Positions 7,733-14,338 of a DNA stretch of 14,595 nucleotides are shown here, piece after piece. Where the stretch lies: assembly GCA_021737445.1 (NCBI GenBank), contig JAIPDY010000067.1:1-14595 (forward strand), written 5' to 3'. Made by a program: the position numbers and the translations under genes. Source of the DNA: Desulfotignum sp. (GTDB lineage Bacteria > Desulfobacterota > Desulfobacteria > Desulfobacterales > Desulfobacteraceae). The number at the start of each line of letters is the position of its first letter. Position 1 is the first letter of the stretch. The notes below the pieces were generated by a model. The model worked only from the letters and a program-made list of their open reading frames with translations. It made no database searches and had not been told where the DNA came from.

Positions 7733-9287
7733 AAAAATCTGTCCTTTTTGACTTTTTCCTGCTCCATTGCTTTACCACATCCAATTCAGGAAACTGCAAT
7801 GCCCGGGCAGTCCCGAAAACAACCGCCACACCCAGTCCCACACAGGCCATTACACCGGCGCCCAGCAAAAGTTTTCCCCCGGAATCACAGATAATAAAAC
7901 CGGCAACCCACTTTATTGAAAATGCCATTATAGCAGACAAAAAAATGGCTCTGCAAGCGGAAACCAGCATATCTGATTTTGAAAACCATATCTTTGCCGG
8001 CGGGTGGCACAAAAGAAAGACAAATCCGGCAACCGATGATAATGACACAGACAGGGCCAGTCCCGTGATCCCCATGGACGGCATCAGAACAGATGCGCAC
8101 AAAAGATTGATACCAATGGAGATGAGGCCGGCAAAAAAAGGATGCCTGAAACTGCCCACGGCATAGTGCAGTGTCACAAACAGACGGGACCCGATAAATG
8201 CCCACACCCCCATGGCCAGATAAAACAGGCACTCTGCTGTCTGGACAGCGGCCAGCGCGTCAAAAGCGCCCTGGCCGAACAAAAGTTTGACAATGGGTTC
8301 ATTAAGAATCATGAGCCCGGCCATGGCAGGGATGGCCACAAACACCATAAGCCTGATACCGGTGTCAAACACCGTGGCAATCTCTGCCAGTTCCCCGGCG
8401 GCAGCTTTTCTGGAATAAAAAGGCAGCAGTACTGTGGAAAATGACACGGCGATCAGGGCCACAGGAAACTGCACCACCCGGTCGGCATAGTAAAGAAAGG
8501 AGACACTGCCGTCTGCCAGAAACGAGGCCAGAAAAGAGATCACCAGCATGTTCACCTGATAGGGGGCAGCCCCCACCATGCAGGGAACCATTTTTATGGC
8601 ACTGGAGACAACCCCGGGGTGGCAAAGCACAAACCGGGCAGGTCCCAGCATGCCGTGACGGAGCATGAGCGGCACCTGAAACACAAGCTGTACCAGTCCC
8701 CCGAAAATAACCCCCAGGGCAAGTCCGGTTACCGGCACATCAACATACTGCGTAACCAAAAGGGTAAACAGGATCACCACCAGGTTAAAAACCAGGGGGG
8801 TTATCCCCGGCACATAAAAATTGCCCAGCGTGTTGAGCACCCCCATGCACAGCGAGATCATCATAATGACCCAGATATAGGGCATCATGATTCTGAAAAG
8901 AACCAGGGTCATGGAAAATTTTTCTCCGCCAGGCTCAAATCCCGGAGCCATGAGCTGCATGATCCAGGGGGCTGCCAGCAGCCCGGTCAACACCAGAAAA
9001 ACACCAATGGCAGACAAGACAACCAGGGCGCTGACCACCATGGAGACGGCCCGGTCTCTCTGGTCCGCCGCAATATACCTGGAAAATTCAGGCACGAAAG
9101 AGATACTGAATATCCCGTCGCTGAACATCTTTCTGAGCAGATCAAAGGGTCTGAACGCAATAAAGAATGCATCACTCTGGGCGGTTGTGCCGATAACCAT
9201 GGCAATCAATGCATCCCGGATGACCCCGAATATCCGGCTCAAAAGGGTTAGGCTGCTGACAGCTGCCGTGTTTTTAACCAGTGTCAT
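7719..9287 (-). CDS. murJ: Lipid II flippase MurJ (MviN family, MOP superfamily)
   Basis: A 522-residue polytopic inner-membrane protein with about 14 hydrophobic segments, the expected size for MurJ (E. coli 511). It moves lipid II to the outer face of the membrane for peptidoglycan synthesis. The cavity residues known to be essential in E. coli fall at the same numbers here: Arg18 and Arg24 (SRIFGVIRDA), Asp39 (SDAFF), Arg52 (LLRK) and Arg270 (YYADR). The APGF motif is at 114-117. The acidic residue after the first Arg cluster is Asp57 (SDG) where E. coli has Glu. The ATG at 9287 has AAGGA about ten bases upstream, and this start aligns the numbering with E. coli. It is the first gene of the minus-strand operon and is divergent from rpsT, with a candidate promoter at 9320-9348. 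Annotation is secure. Confidence 0.96.
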   Translation of the reverse strand: MTLVKNTAAVSSLTLLSRIFGVIRDALIAMVIGTTAQSDAFFIAFRPFDLLRKMFSDGIFSISFVPEFSRYIAADQRDRAVSMVVSALVVLSAIGVFLVLTGLLAAPWIMQLMAPGFEPGGEKFSMTLVLFRIMMPYIWVIMMISLCMGVLNTLGNFYVPGITPLVFNLVVILFTLLVTQYVDVPVTGLALGVIFGGLVQLVFQVPLMLRHGMLGPARFVLCHPGVVSSAIKMVPCMVGAAPYQVNMLVISFLASFLADGSVSFLYYADRVVQFPVALIAVSFSTVLLPFYSRKAAAGELAEIATVFDTGIRLMVFVAIPAMAGLMILNEPIVKLLFGQGAFDALAAVQTAECLFYLAMGVWAFIGSRLFVTLHYAVGSFRHPFFAGLISIGINLLCASVLMPSMGITGLALSVSLSSVAGFVFLLCHPPAKIWFSKSDMLVSACRAIFLSAIMAFSIKWVAGFIICDSGGKLLLGAGVMACVGLGVAVVFGTARALQFPELDVVKQWSRKKSKRTDFYGHD

Positions 9288-9300
9288 CTCAAGATTTTCC

Positions 9301-9329
9301 TTGACAAAAAAGAAAAAAATTTATATCTA
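9301..9329 (+). promoter_or_regulatory. Candidate sigma-70 promoter for rpsT
   Basis: A perfect TTGACA (9301-9306) stands 17 bases before TATCTA (9324-9329); TATATC at 9322-9327 is an alternative -10. The spacer is almost entirely A/T. The leader to the TTG start would be about 55 bases, compatible with translational autoregulation as known for S20. The -10 is a poor match, so confidence is moderate. Confidence 0.45.
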
Positions 9330-9348
9330 TATCTTTTTGAAATATCAA
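9320..9348 (-). promoter_or_regulatory. Candidate sigma-70 promoter for the murJ operon
   Basis: Reading the minus strand, TTGATA (9348-9343) is followed after exactly 17 bases by TATAAA (9325-9320). Each box matches consensus at five of six positions. The predicted start would leave a leader of roughly 25 bases before the murJ ATG. It overlaps the candidate rpsT promoter on the other strand. Confidence 0.55.
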
Positions 9349-9391
9349 ATTTTTTAAAATTTAACTGACGAATACAAGGAGTGAAAGCAAA

Positions 9392-9646
9392 TTGGCCAAC
9401 CACAAATCCGCAAAAAAAAGGGCAAAACAGAACCTGGTCAGACGGCAGAGAAACAGATCTGTAAAAACCACGCTGAAAACATTGGAAAAAAAGGTGCGCG
9501 CGGCCAAAGCATCGGGCGATGATTCGGTACTGGAGTTGATGCGGCTCAACCAGTCTGCCCTTCAAAAAGCATCCCAAAAAGGCATCATCCATAAAAAAAC
9601 TGCTTCCAGAAAGATTTCAAGACTTTCAAAACTTGTGCACGCATAA
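9392..9646 (+). CDS. rpsT: 30S ribosomal protein S20
   Basis: An 84-residue, strongly basic protein with the typical S20 N-terminus (ANHKSAKKRAKQ) and C-terminal KTASRKISRLSKLV. S20 binds 16S rRNA early in small-subunit assembly. The start is TTG at 9392: the conserved protein begins exactly there, no ATG or GTG is in frame nearby, and AAGGAG sits ten bases upstream, a long spacing. Escherichia coli rpsT also starts with UUG, and that weak start is part of S20 feedback on its own translation; the same control here is inferred. The gene is monocistronic, divergent from murJ, and followed by a strong hairpin at 9673-9712. Confidence 0.97.
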   Translation: MANHKSAKKRAKQNLVRRQRNRSVKTTLKTLEKKVRAAKASGDDSVLELMRLNQSALQKASQKGIIHKKTASRKISRLSKLVHA

Positions 9647-9672
9647 ATAGACCAGGCTCCCGACGACATTTC

Positions 9673-9712
9673 CAGAGACAAGATTTACACCCAGGTGTAA
9701 ATCTTGTCTCTG
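9673..9712 (+). terminator. 19-bp perfect hairpin between rpsT and lptE
   Basis: The left arm 9673-9691 and right arm 9694-9712 are perfect reverse complements with a two-base centre. The hairpin lies 26 bases after the rpsT stop and 22 bases before the (convergent) lptE stop. The tract that follows on the plus strand is T-rich but broken (TGTTATTTCTT); on the minus strand there is no T-run. It therefore fits best as the rpsT terminator, and may also block read-through between the two converging units. Confidence 0.8.
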
Positions 9713-9734
9713 TGTTATTTCTTACATCTGCAAG

Positions 9735-10241
9735 TTAGAAATTGGCTGTCATCTGGCTGACGATCCTGTCTGCCATCCGCTCTGCAATGATTGTGATCGC
9801 TTTGTTGATGTTGGCATCATCATTTATTTTATCAGGCGCCACAAAATAGGACTCAGATACAGCAAAGTTGTCCACAGCCCACAACACCTTATTGTCTGCA
9901 CCCACCAGCTGCACATCCACCACTGCCTGAACTTTTCTTTCAGTCACTGTTTCTGTGGAAGACCGGGACAAGGTGGAAAAGGTGATCGCTTTTATAACCC
10001 CCTTGATACGGCGGGTGGTACTGGCAGGATCCACCACCTCTGTATCGGTCTTTTCCTGAATCTCCCGGATCAGTTCATTGGTGAACTCTATGCCGGCACG
10101 GGTCTGGCCGCTTTTATTTTCAAACACCTCCACCCCCACACGGGTGACGCCCGGATGGAGGTTTCCGCCCCCTTCCAGGCGGTAGCCACAGCCTGACAGC
10201 AGCAGCACAAGCCCTGTCAATATCCAGATCGATTTTTTCAT
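9735..10241 (-). CDS. lptE: LPS-assembly lipoprotein LptE
   Basis: A 168-residue lipoprotein precursor from the chosen ATG at 10241. Residues 1-17 are a type II signal peptide (MKKSIWILTGLVLLLSG) with Cys18 as the lipidated residue in LLSGCGY, followed by YRLEGGG. The C-terminal half has the alternating strands and long final helix of the LptE/RlpB fold (ERMADRIVSQM). LptE sits at the outer membrane, plugs the LptD barrel and helps insert lipopolysaccharide. An ATG at 10253 would add MIHN and start one base after the leuS stop; neither start has a clear Shine-Dalgarno, so coupling to leuS translation is likely. leuS-lptE adjacency is common in proteobacteria and supports the call. The LptE family is poorly conserved in sequence. 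Confidence 0.88.
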   Translation of the reverse strand: MKKSIWILTGLVLLLSGCGYRLEGGGNLHPGVTRVGVEVFENKSGQTRAGIEFTNELIREIQEKTDTEVVDPASTTRRIKGVIKAITFSTLSRSSTETVTERKVQAVVDVQLVGADNKVLWAVDNFAVSESYFVAPDKINDDANINKAITIIAERMADRIVSQMTANF

Positions 10242-10254
10242 ATTATGGATCATA

Positions 10255-12864
10255 TCACACCACGATGTTCACAAGAATTTGTTTTTTCTTCACAAGAATT
10301 GTTTTTTTAACCGGTTTATCCTGAATATGCCTGGCAACCCTGTCATCTGCCAGGGCAGCTGTTTTTATGGCAGTATCTTCTGTACCGGCTGCCACACTGA
10401 ACTTTGCCCGCAGCCTGCCGTTCACCTGGACCACCACCAGTACCTGGTCGGTTTCAAGGCTGTCTTTACGAAATACCGGCCAGGGCTGTTCCAGCACGCT
10501 GCCCCGGCAGCCCGTTTTTTCAAACAACTCTTCGCAAAAATGCGGCACAATGGGACTGAGCAGCAGCACCATGTTTTCTAAGGCACACAGCACCACCGCC
10601 TTTGTTTCATGGTCTGATCCATCCAGGTCTATTGTGTAAACCGCATTCACCAGTTCCATGACCGCGGCAATGGCCGTATTGAAATGGAAGCTTTCATCAA
10701 TATCTGCGGTGACTTTCTGGATGGTCTGGTGGGTTTTGATATACAGCTCTTTGGCTGCCTGGTTTTCCAGGTCCCCGGCAGGCCCTGTGAATGGCAGTAC
10801 CTGTTCTCTGTCAATTTTTTCCATACATTCCAAAGCCAGGCGCCAGACCCGGTTGATGAACCGGTTGCTGCCCTCCACCCCGTCTTCACTCCATTCCAGG
10901 TCCCTCTCCGGGGGGGCGGCAAACAAACAGAAAAGCCGGGTGACATCTGCCCCGTATTTTTCCAGCAAATCACCGGGGTCCACCACGTTTTTCTTGGATT
11001 TGGACATTTTAATGACCCGGCCCACCGCTACATTTTTTCCGCAAAGGGTGCAGGCAAGGGTATCATCCTTTGTTTTTTGTGCCTGTTCCGGATACAGATA
11101 CCCGTGTTCAGGACAGGTCATGGTCTCCTTGCACACCATCCCCTGGGTGAGCAGCCGGGTGAACGGTTCCTTGAAATCGATCATTTTAAAATGGTGCAGC
11201 ACCCGCATAAAGTATCTGGAATACAGCAGATGAAGCACGGCATGCTCCACCCCGCCGATGTACTGGTCCACAGGTGCCCAGTATTTCACCGCCTGCTGAT
11301 CAAACATGCCCTGGTCATACCGGGGAGAGCAGTACCGCAGATAATACCAGGATGATTCCACAAATGTGTCCATGGTATCGGTATCCCGCCTGGCATCTTC
11401 CCGCTGGCATTTGGGACAGACAGCTGTTTTAAAATAATCCAGGCCGGGCAGAGGAGATCCGCCTTTTTCAAGTAGGTTGGCATCTTCAGGCAGGGTTATG
11501 GGAAGATCGGTTTCAGGTACGGGCACCACTCCGCAGTCCGGACAGTGAATCACGGGGATGGGCGCGCCCCAGTACCGCTGTCTGGAGATACCCCAGTCAC
11601 GCAGCCGATAGGAAACAGCTTTTTTCCCCCTGCCCTGCTCTGCCAGCCAGTCAGTGATTGCGTCAACGGCTTTTTGACTGTCCATGCCGTCAAACCGGCC
11701 GGAATTGACCATCACCCCGGGTCCGGTATAGGCGGTTTCCATGGTATCCGGGTCCAGGGCCTCATTTTCCGGCTGCACCACCACCCGGATCTCAAGGCCG
11801 TATTTTCTGGCAAAGTCAAAATCCCGCTGGTCTCCGCAGGGCACGGACATGATGGCACCCGTGCCATATCCCATGAGCACAAAATTGGCAGTATAGATGG
11901 GGATTTTTTCGCCCGTGGCCGGATTGATGCAGTAGCGCCCGGTGAACACCCCTTCTTTTTCATAATTTTCCAAACCTTCCAGGGACCGCTCCTGGGTGCC
12001 CACTTTTTCCACGAAATCCGCCACAGCTTTGGCCTGATCCGTTCCCTGACACAGGGTTTCCACCAGGGGATGTTCCGGTGCCAGGCACATGAACGTAGCC
12101 CCGAAAACAGTATCAGGTCTTGTGGTGAACACCTCGATCTCCGCATCCATATCAGCGACCTGGAATGTGAGTTCCGATCCCACGCTTTTGCCGATCCAGT
12201 TTTTCTGCATAACAGTGACCTTGTCCGGCCATCCCGGCAGTTTGTCGCAATATACCAGAAGGTCTTCGGCAAAATCTGTAATTTTGAAAAACCACTGCCA
12301 CAGTTTTTTCTGGTGAACGGGCCGGGAACACCGCCAGCATTTATCCTGTTCCACCTGTTCATTGGCCAGCACGGTCTGACACTTTTCACACCAGTTGACA
12401 AAGGATTCCTTGCGGTATGCCATGCCGTTTTCCAGCATCTTTAAAAACAGCCACTGCTCCCATTTATAATATTCCGGCCGGCAGGTGGCGATCTCCCGGT
12501 CCCAGTCATAGGAAAATCCCATTTTTTTGAGCTGGGCCCGCATGGCCCGGATATTGTCATAGGTCCAGGCCGCCGGATGGGTGTTGTTGTCAATGGCCGC
12601 GTTTTCCGCAGGCATGCCGAATGCATCCCATCCCATGGGGTGAAGGACGTTGTATCCCTGCATTCTCTTGTACCGCACCACCACATCGCCGATGGTATAG
12701 TTGCGCACATGACCGATATGAATTTTCCCGGACGGATAGGGAAACATCTCCAGCAGGTAGTATTTTTCCTTCGAAGGGTCTTCTGTGACCTTGAAAAGCC
12801 CCCGGTCTTTCCAGAAAGCCTGCCATTTGGGTTCCACATCCGCCGGGTTGTACCGTTCCTCCAT
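10255..12864 (-). CDS. leuS: Leucyl-tRNA synthetase (class Ia)
   Basis: An 869-residue cytoplasmic enzyme that charges tRNA-Leu. From the chosen start, the HIGH motif is at residues 49-52 (12709-12720) and KMSKS begins at residue 619 (10996-11010). The editing domain CP1 is present, including the threonine-rich TTRPDTVFGAT and GYGTGAIMSVPCGDQRD. Cysteine pairs suggest zinc-binding modules: CEKC with CWRC in the early insertion, CPDC with CPKC, and an insertion before KMSKS containing CPEHG and CTLCG. The C-terminus VKKTILVKKKQILVNIVV is typical. I chose ATG 12864 (MEERYNPADVEPKWQ), the normal family N-terminus, with AGGA about ten bases upstream; a GTG at 12885 would add seven Lys-rich residues that are really the ribosome-binding region. 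It is followed immediately by lptE. Confidence 0.96.
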   Translation of the reverse strand: MEERYNPADVEPKWQAFWKDRGLFKVTEDPSKEKYYLLEMFPYPSGKIHIGHVRNYTIGDVVVRYKRMQGYNVLHPMGWDAFGMPAENAAIDNNTHPAAWTYDNIRAMRAQLKKMGFSYDWDREIATCRPEYYKWEQWLFLKMLENGMAYRKESFVNWCEKCQTVLANEQVEQDKCWRCSRPVHQKKLWQWFFKITDFAEDLLVYCDKLPGWPDKVTVMQKNWIGKSVGSELTFQVADMDAEIEVFTTRPDTVFGATFMCLAPEHPLVETLCQGTDQAKAVADFVEKVGTQERSLEGLENYEKEGVFTGRYCINPATGEKIPIYTANFVLMGYGTGAIMSVPCGDQRDFDFARKYGLEIRVVVQPENEALDPDTMETAYTGPGVMVNSGRFDGMDSQKAVDAITDWLAEQGRGKKAVSYRLRDWGISRQRYWGAPIPVIHCPDCGVVPVPETDLPITLPEDANLLEKGGSPLPGLDYFKTAVCPKCQREDARRDTDTMDTFVESSWYYLRYCSPRYDQGMFDQQAVKYWAPVDQYIGGVEHAVLHLLYSRYFMRVLHHFKMIDFKEPFTRLLTQGMVCKETMTCPEHGYLYPEQAQKTKDDTLACTLCGKNVAVGRVIKMSKSKKNVVDPGDLLEKYGADVTRLFCLFAAPPERDLEWSEDGVEGSNRFINRVWRLALECMEKIDREQVLPFTGPAGDLENQAAKELYIKTHQTIQKVTADIDESFHFNTAIAAVMELVNAVYTIDLDGSDHETKAVVLCALENMVLLLSPIVPHFCEELFEKTGCRGSVLEQPWPVFRKDSLETDQVLVVVQVNGRLRAKFSVAAGTEDTAIKTAALADDRVARHIQDKPVKKTILVKKKQILVNIVV

Positions 12865-13058
12865 GTTTCTTTTTTCCTTTCCCACGCATCTTAAAACATC
12901 TGTTTACATATTAAAACCCAATAGATGCCACAACCTTGGTCAAATAGCAAGGGATAGAAAACCCGGGAATAAATAAATGAACGCAGACACATGGGCGTCC
13001 AGATTACAGGAAATTCAGATGGTAAGAAACACGGTTGCACCCGGTTTCGGCAAACAGG

Positions 13059-13202
13059 TTACTCTTTGGAAGGAGCGGTGTTCTCATTATCCGGATCAGA
13101 ATTGTTTTTTTTCTCCAGTTTGCGTTGTCTTTTTTCCTCTTTTTTCTTTTTCTTTGCCATTTCTTTCTGGCGCTTTTCAAATGAATAATTTGGCTTGAAC
13201 AA
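13059..13202 (-). CDS. Short lysine/glutamate-rich conserved-looking protein (47 aa, TTG start)
   Basis: The frame runs from TTG at 13202 to TAA at 13059-13061. It encodes FKPNYSFEKRQKEMAKKKKK, then EEKRQRKLEKK, then an acidic/polar tail ending NTAPSKE. No membrane segment or cysteine is present. GAGG (13211-13214 on the plus strand as CCTC) stands eight bases before the TTG, and a perfect TTGACA box lies further upstream. Several short proteobacterial hypothetical proteins with a KPNYxFEKRQ-type start and an AKKxKKEEKRQRK run are familiar to me, but I cannot name a family or function. The charged helix suggests nucleic-acid or ribosome contact, which is only an inference. The gene is too short for most ORF cut-offs. 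It runs in the same direction as leuS, 194 bases upstream of it. Confidence 0.72.
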   Translation of the reverse strand: MFKPNYSFEKRQKEMAKKKKKEEKRQRKLEKKNNSDPDNENTAPSKE

Positions 13203-13251
13203 TATTACATCCTCATTAATGGTTTGGGTTTTGAACTCACATCGACCTATT

Positions 13252-13280
13252 TAGATATCCTGATTGGCCCATAATGTCAA
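13252..13280 (-). promoter_or_regulatory. Candidate promoter of the 47-aa protein gene
   Basis: On the minus strand a perfect TTGACA (13280-13275) is followed after 17 bases by TATCTA (13257-13252), the same box pair and spacing as upstream of rpsT. The leader to the TTG start would be about 40 bases. The -10 is weak against consensus. Confidence 0.5.
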
Positions 13281-13420
13281 ATTTCCAGATATCATGGCTG
13301 CCACCCATCAGGGATACTTATTGTTGAATGCGGTCAGGGAAAATAATCAGTACTGTCAGAAGTTCAGACGGATCGTATGTCCCCGATTTGCAGCCCTTTC
13401 AACTTCCCGGCAAACCAAAG

Positions 13421-13454
13421 GTATCAGAAATGCAAAATTTTGCATTTCTGATAC
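13421..13454. repeat. 34-bp perfect palindrome (hairpin copy 1)
   Basis: Bases 13421-13437 are the exact reverse complement of 13438-13454, giving two 17-base arms with no spacer (GTATCAGAAATGCAAAA and its complement). As RNA it would form a stem of about 15 bp closed by a tetraloop. It is not followed by a T-run in either direction, so it is not a standard terminator. It is a diverged copy of the element at 13679-13716. Confidence 0.9.
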
Positions 13455-13620
13455 TTTCAAAAACAGCTCTAAGAATAAATACGCCCAACCCTTTGCCAGG
13501 CAAGGGATTTCAGAGATTTCAAAAAGATCCATGGCAGGTTACCCCACCGATATTTTTTCATCCGCCTATGCCTTGGTTATTTTGTCGGTCAATAAAAAAT
13601 GATGAACCTGAATTATTTCT

Positions 13621-13653
13621 GCTGGAAACACACTGATACCGGACGTTTCCAGC
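13621..13653. repeat. 9-bp inverted repeat with 15-base loop
   Basis: GCTGGAAAC (13621-13629) is exactly complementary to GTTTCCAGC (13645-13653). It lies 25 bases before hairpin copy 2, and its right arm runs into the CAGCCC word shared by both hairpin copies. It may belong to the same composite element. Confidence 0.6.
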
Positions 13654-13678
13654 CCGCTTAGGTGGTTGGGGAAAACAG

Positions 13679-13716
13679 GAGTGTCGGAAATACAAAAATT
13701 TGTATTTCTGACACTC
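13679..13716. repeat. 38-bp near-perfect palindrome (hairpin copy 2)
   Basis: Arms 13679-13696 and 13699-13716 are complementary over 18 bases around AA, except one pair that is G-T when read on the plus strand (13686 with 13709). It aligns without gaps over 34 bases (13681-13714) with copy 1. Of the six differences, four form two compensating pair changes, one gives the G-T wobble, and one is in the loop. Confidence 0.9.
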
Positions 13717-13954
13717 ATCAAATGACACATGCCCGTATCCCTCACGGGTAAAGGGATTTGCTGAAAATCAACAATCTGACCTGCCTGACATATTGACCCG
13801 GGAATCTGTACCTGAGTCACCTGCCAATTTTGAAAACTCATGCAGGATAATTATTGTTGGTGTGCACAATTTTTAACGTTTCACATAACCAGCAAGGCGG
13901 AACGTATTGTCTGTGTTGATACGGTTGTTGTGGCTCTTTCTTGTTTAATTTAGG

Positions 13955-14338
13955 TTATTTTGAACTATCAATAAACTTTCCCAAGAAGTACCCTACAACC
14001 CCAAACGAAGGCATAAGGGTAAAGAAAAAAGTTGTTTCGTGACTAAATCCAGATAATTTTTCTATTAAGACGCATACATAATACCAAACACCCCCCCATA
14101 TAAAAAATATAAGTATCCCTATCACCCAATCATTGTGAAAAAATTTTATAATATCTTTTCTATATGCGACTAATACCGCAATGATTCCAATAAATCCGAA
14201 TATCCACCAAACGCCAATCCAAGCGTAAGCAAACCAACGTGAAATTGGGGCATCGGATAGCTCGATAAAAATAAAAAACGCAATGCAGAAGGCGAAAAGG
14301 GACAATAATTCATATACGATTTTCTTAATGAATCTCAC
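13955..14338 (-). CDS. Small four-helix membrane protein of unknown function
   Basis: A 127-residue protein with four hydrophobic segments at about 7-27, 38-58, 70-92 and 103-122, separated by short charged loops (YRKDIIKFFHND between helices 2 and 3). It has a basic N-terminus (MRFIKK) and ends KFIDSSK. No enzymatic motif or conserved cysteine pair is seen, and I do not recognise a family. The start is GTG at 14338, supported by AGGA seven bases upstream. Base composition is clearly more AT-rich than in the housekeeping genes, with codons such as ATA and TTT common, which suggests acquisition from elsewhere. No partner gene is visible inside the window. It could be a fragment of an accessory module continuing past the right edge. 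Confidence 0.65.
   Translation of the reverse strand: MRFIKKIVYELLSLFAFCIAFFIFIELSDAPISRWFAYAWIGVWWIFGFIGIIAVLVAYRKDIIKFFHNDWVIGILIFFIWGGVWYYVCVLIEKLSGFSHETTFFFTLMPSFGVVGYFLGKFIDSSK

Larger units (their letters stand above)
13203..13954. other. Non-coding stretch with repeated hairpins
   Basis: About 750 bases hold no convincing gene. Short frames cross it, but they run through the palindromes listed separately, have no good ribosome sites and resemble no family. What is present is the candidate promoter at 13252-13280, two related palindromes, one further inverted repeat at 13621-13653, and shared flanking words (CAGCCC about 25 bases before each palindrome, AAGGGATTT after each). The last ~100 bases (13845-13954) show nothing I can name. 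Confidence 0.7.

Noticed and set aside
8619..9251. Plus-strand frame of 210 codons rich in His, Gln and Lys
   Set aside because: It is the mirror of hydrophobic murJ codons, with no ribosome site and no domain.
11545..12444. Long plus-strand frame of about 300 codons
   Set aside because: It lies antisense inside leuS, whose HIGH, editing and KMSKS motifs are intact; the antisense product resembles nothing.
12865..12885. GTG start adding seven residues to LeuRS
   Set aside because: The added codons are the purine-rich ribosome-binding region; the family N-terminus begins at MEERYNP.
12895..13058. Possible tRNA or leuS leader RNA upstream of leuS
   Set aside because: No cloverleaf arms, T-loop consensus or terminator/antiterminator pair could be built; a weak imperfect stem near 13030-13050 is not enough.
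13264..13636. Two plus-strand frames of 112 and 102 codons
   Set aside because: They read through hairpin copy 1, lack family resemblance and good ribosome sites, and overlap each other.
13421..13716. CRISPR array or standard terminators
   Set aside because: There are only two diverged copies 260 bases apart without regular spacers, and no T-run follows either hairpin.
13566..13841. Minus-strand frame of 91 codons
   Set aside because: Its FCISDT peptide also occurs in a plus-strand frame across copy 1 only because both palindromes read alike on either strand; this is not protein homology.
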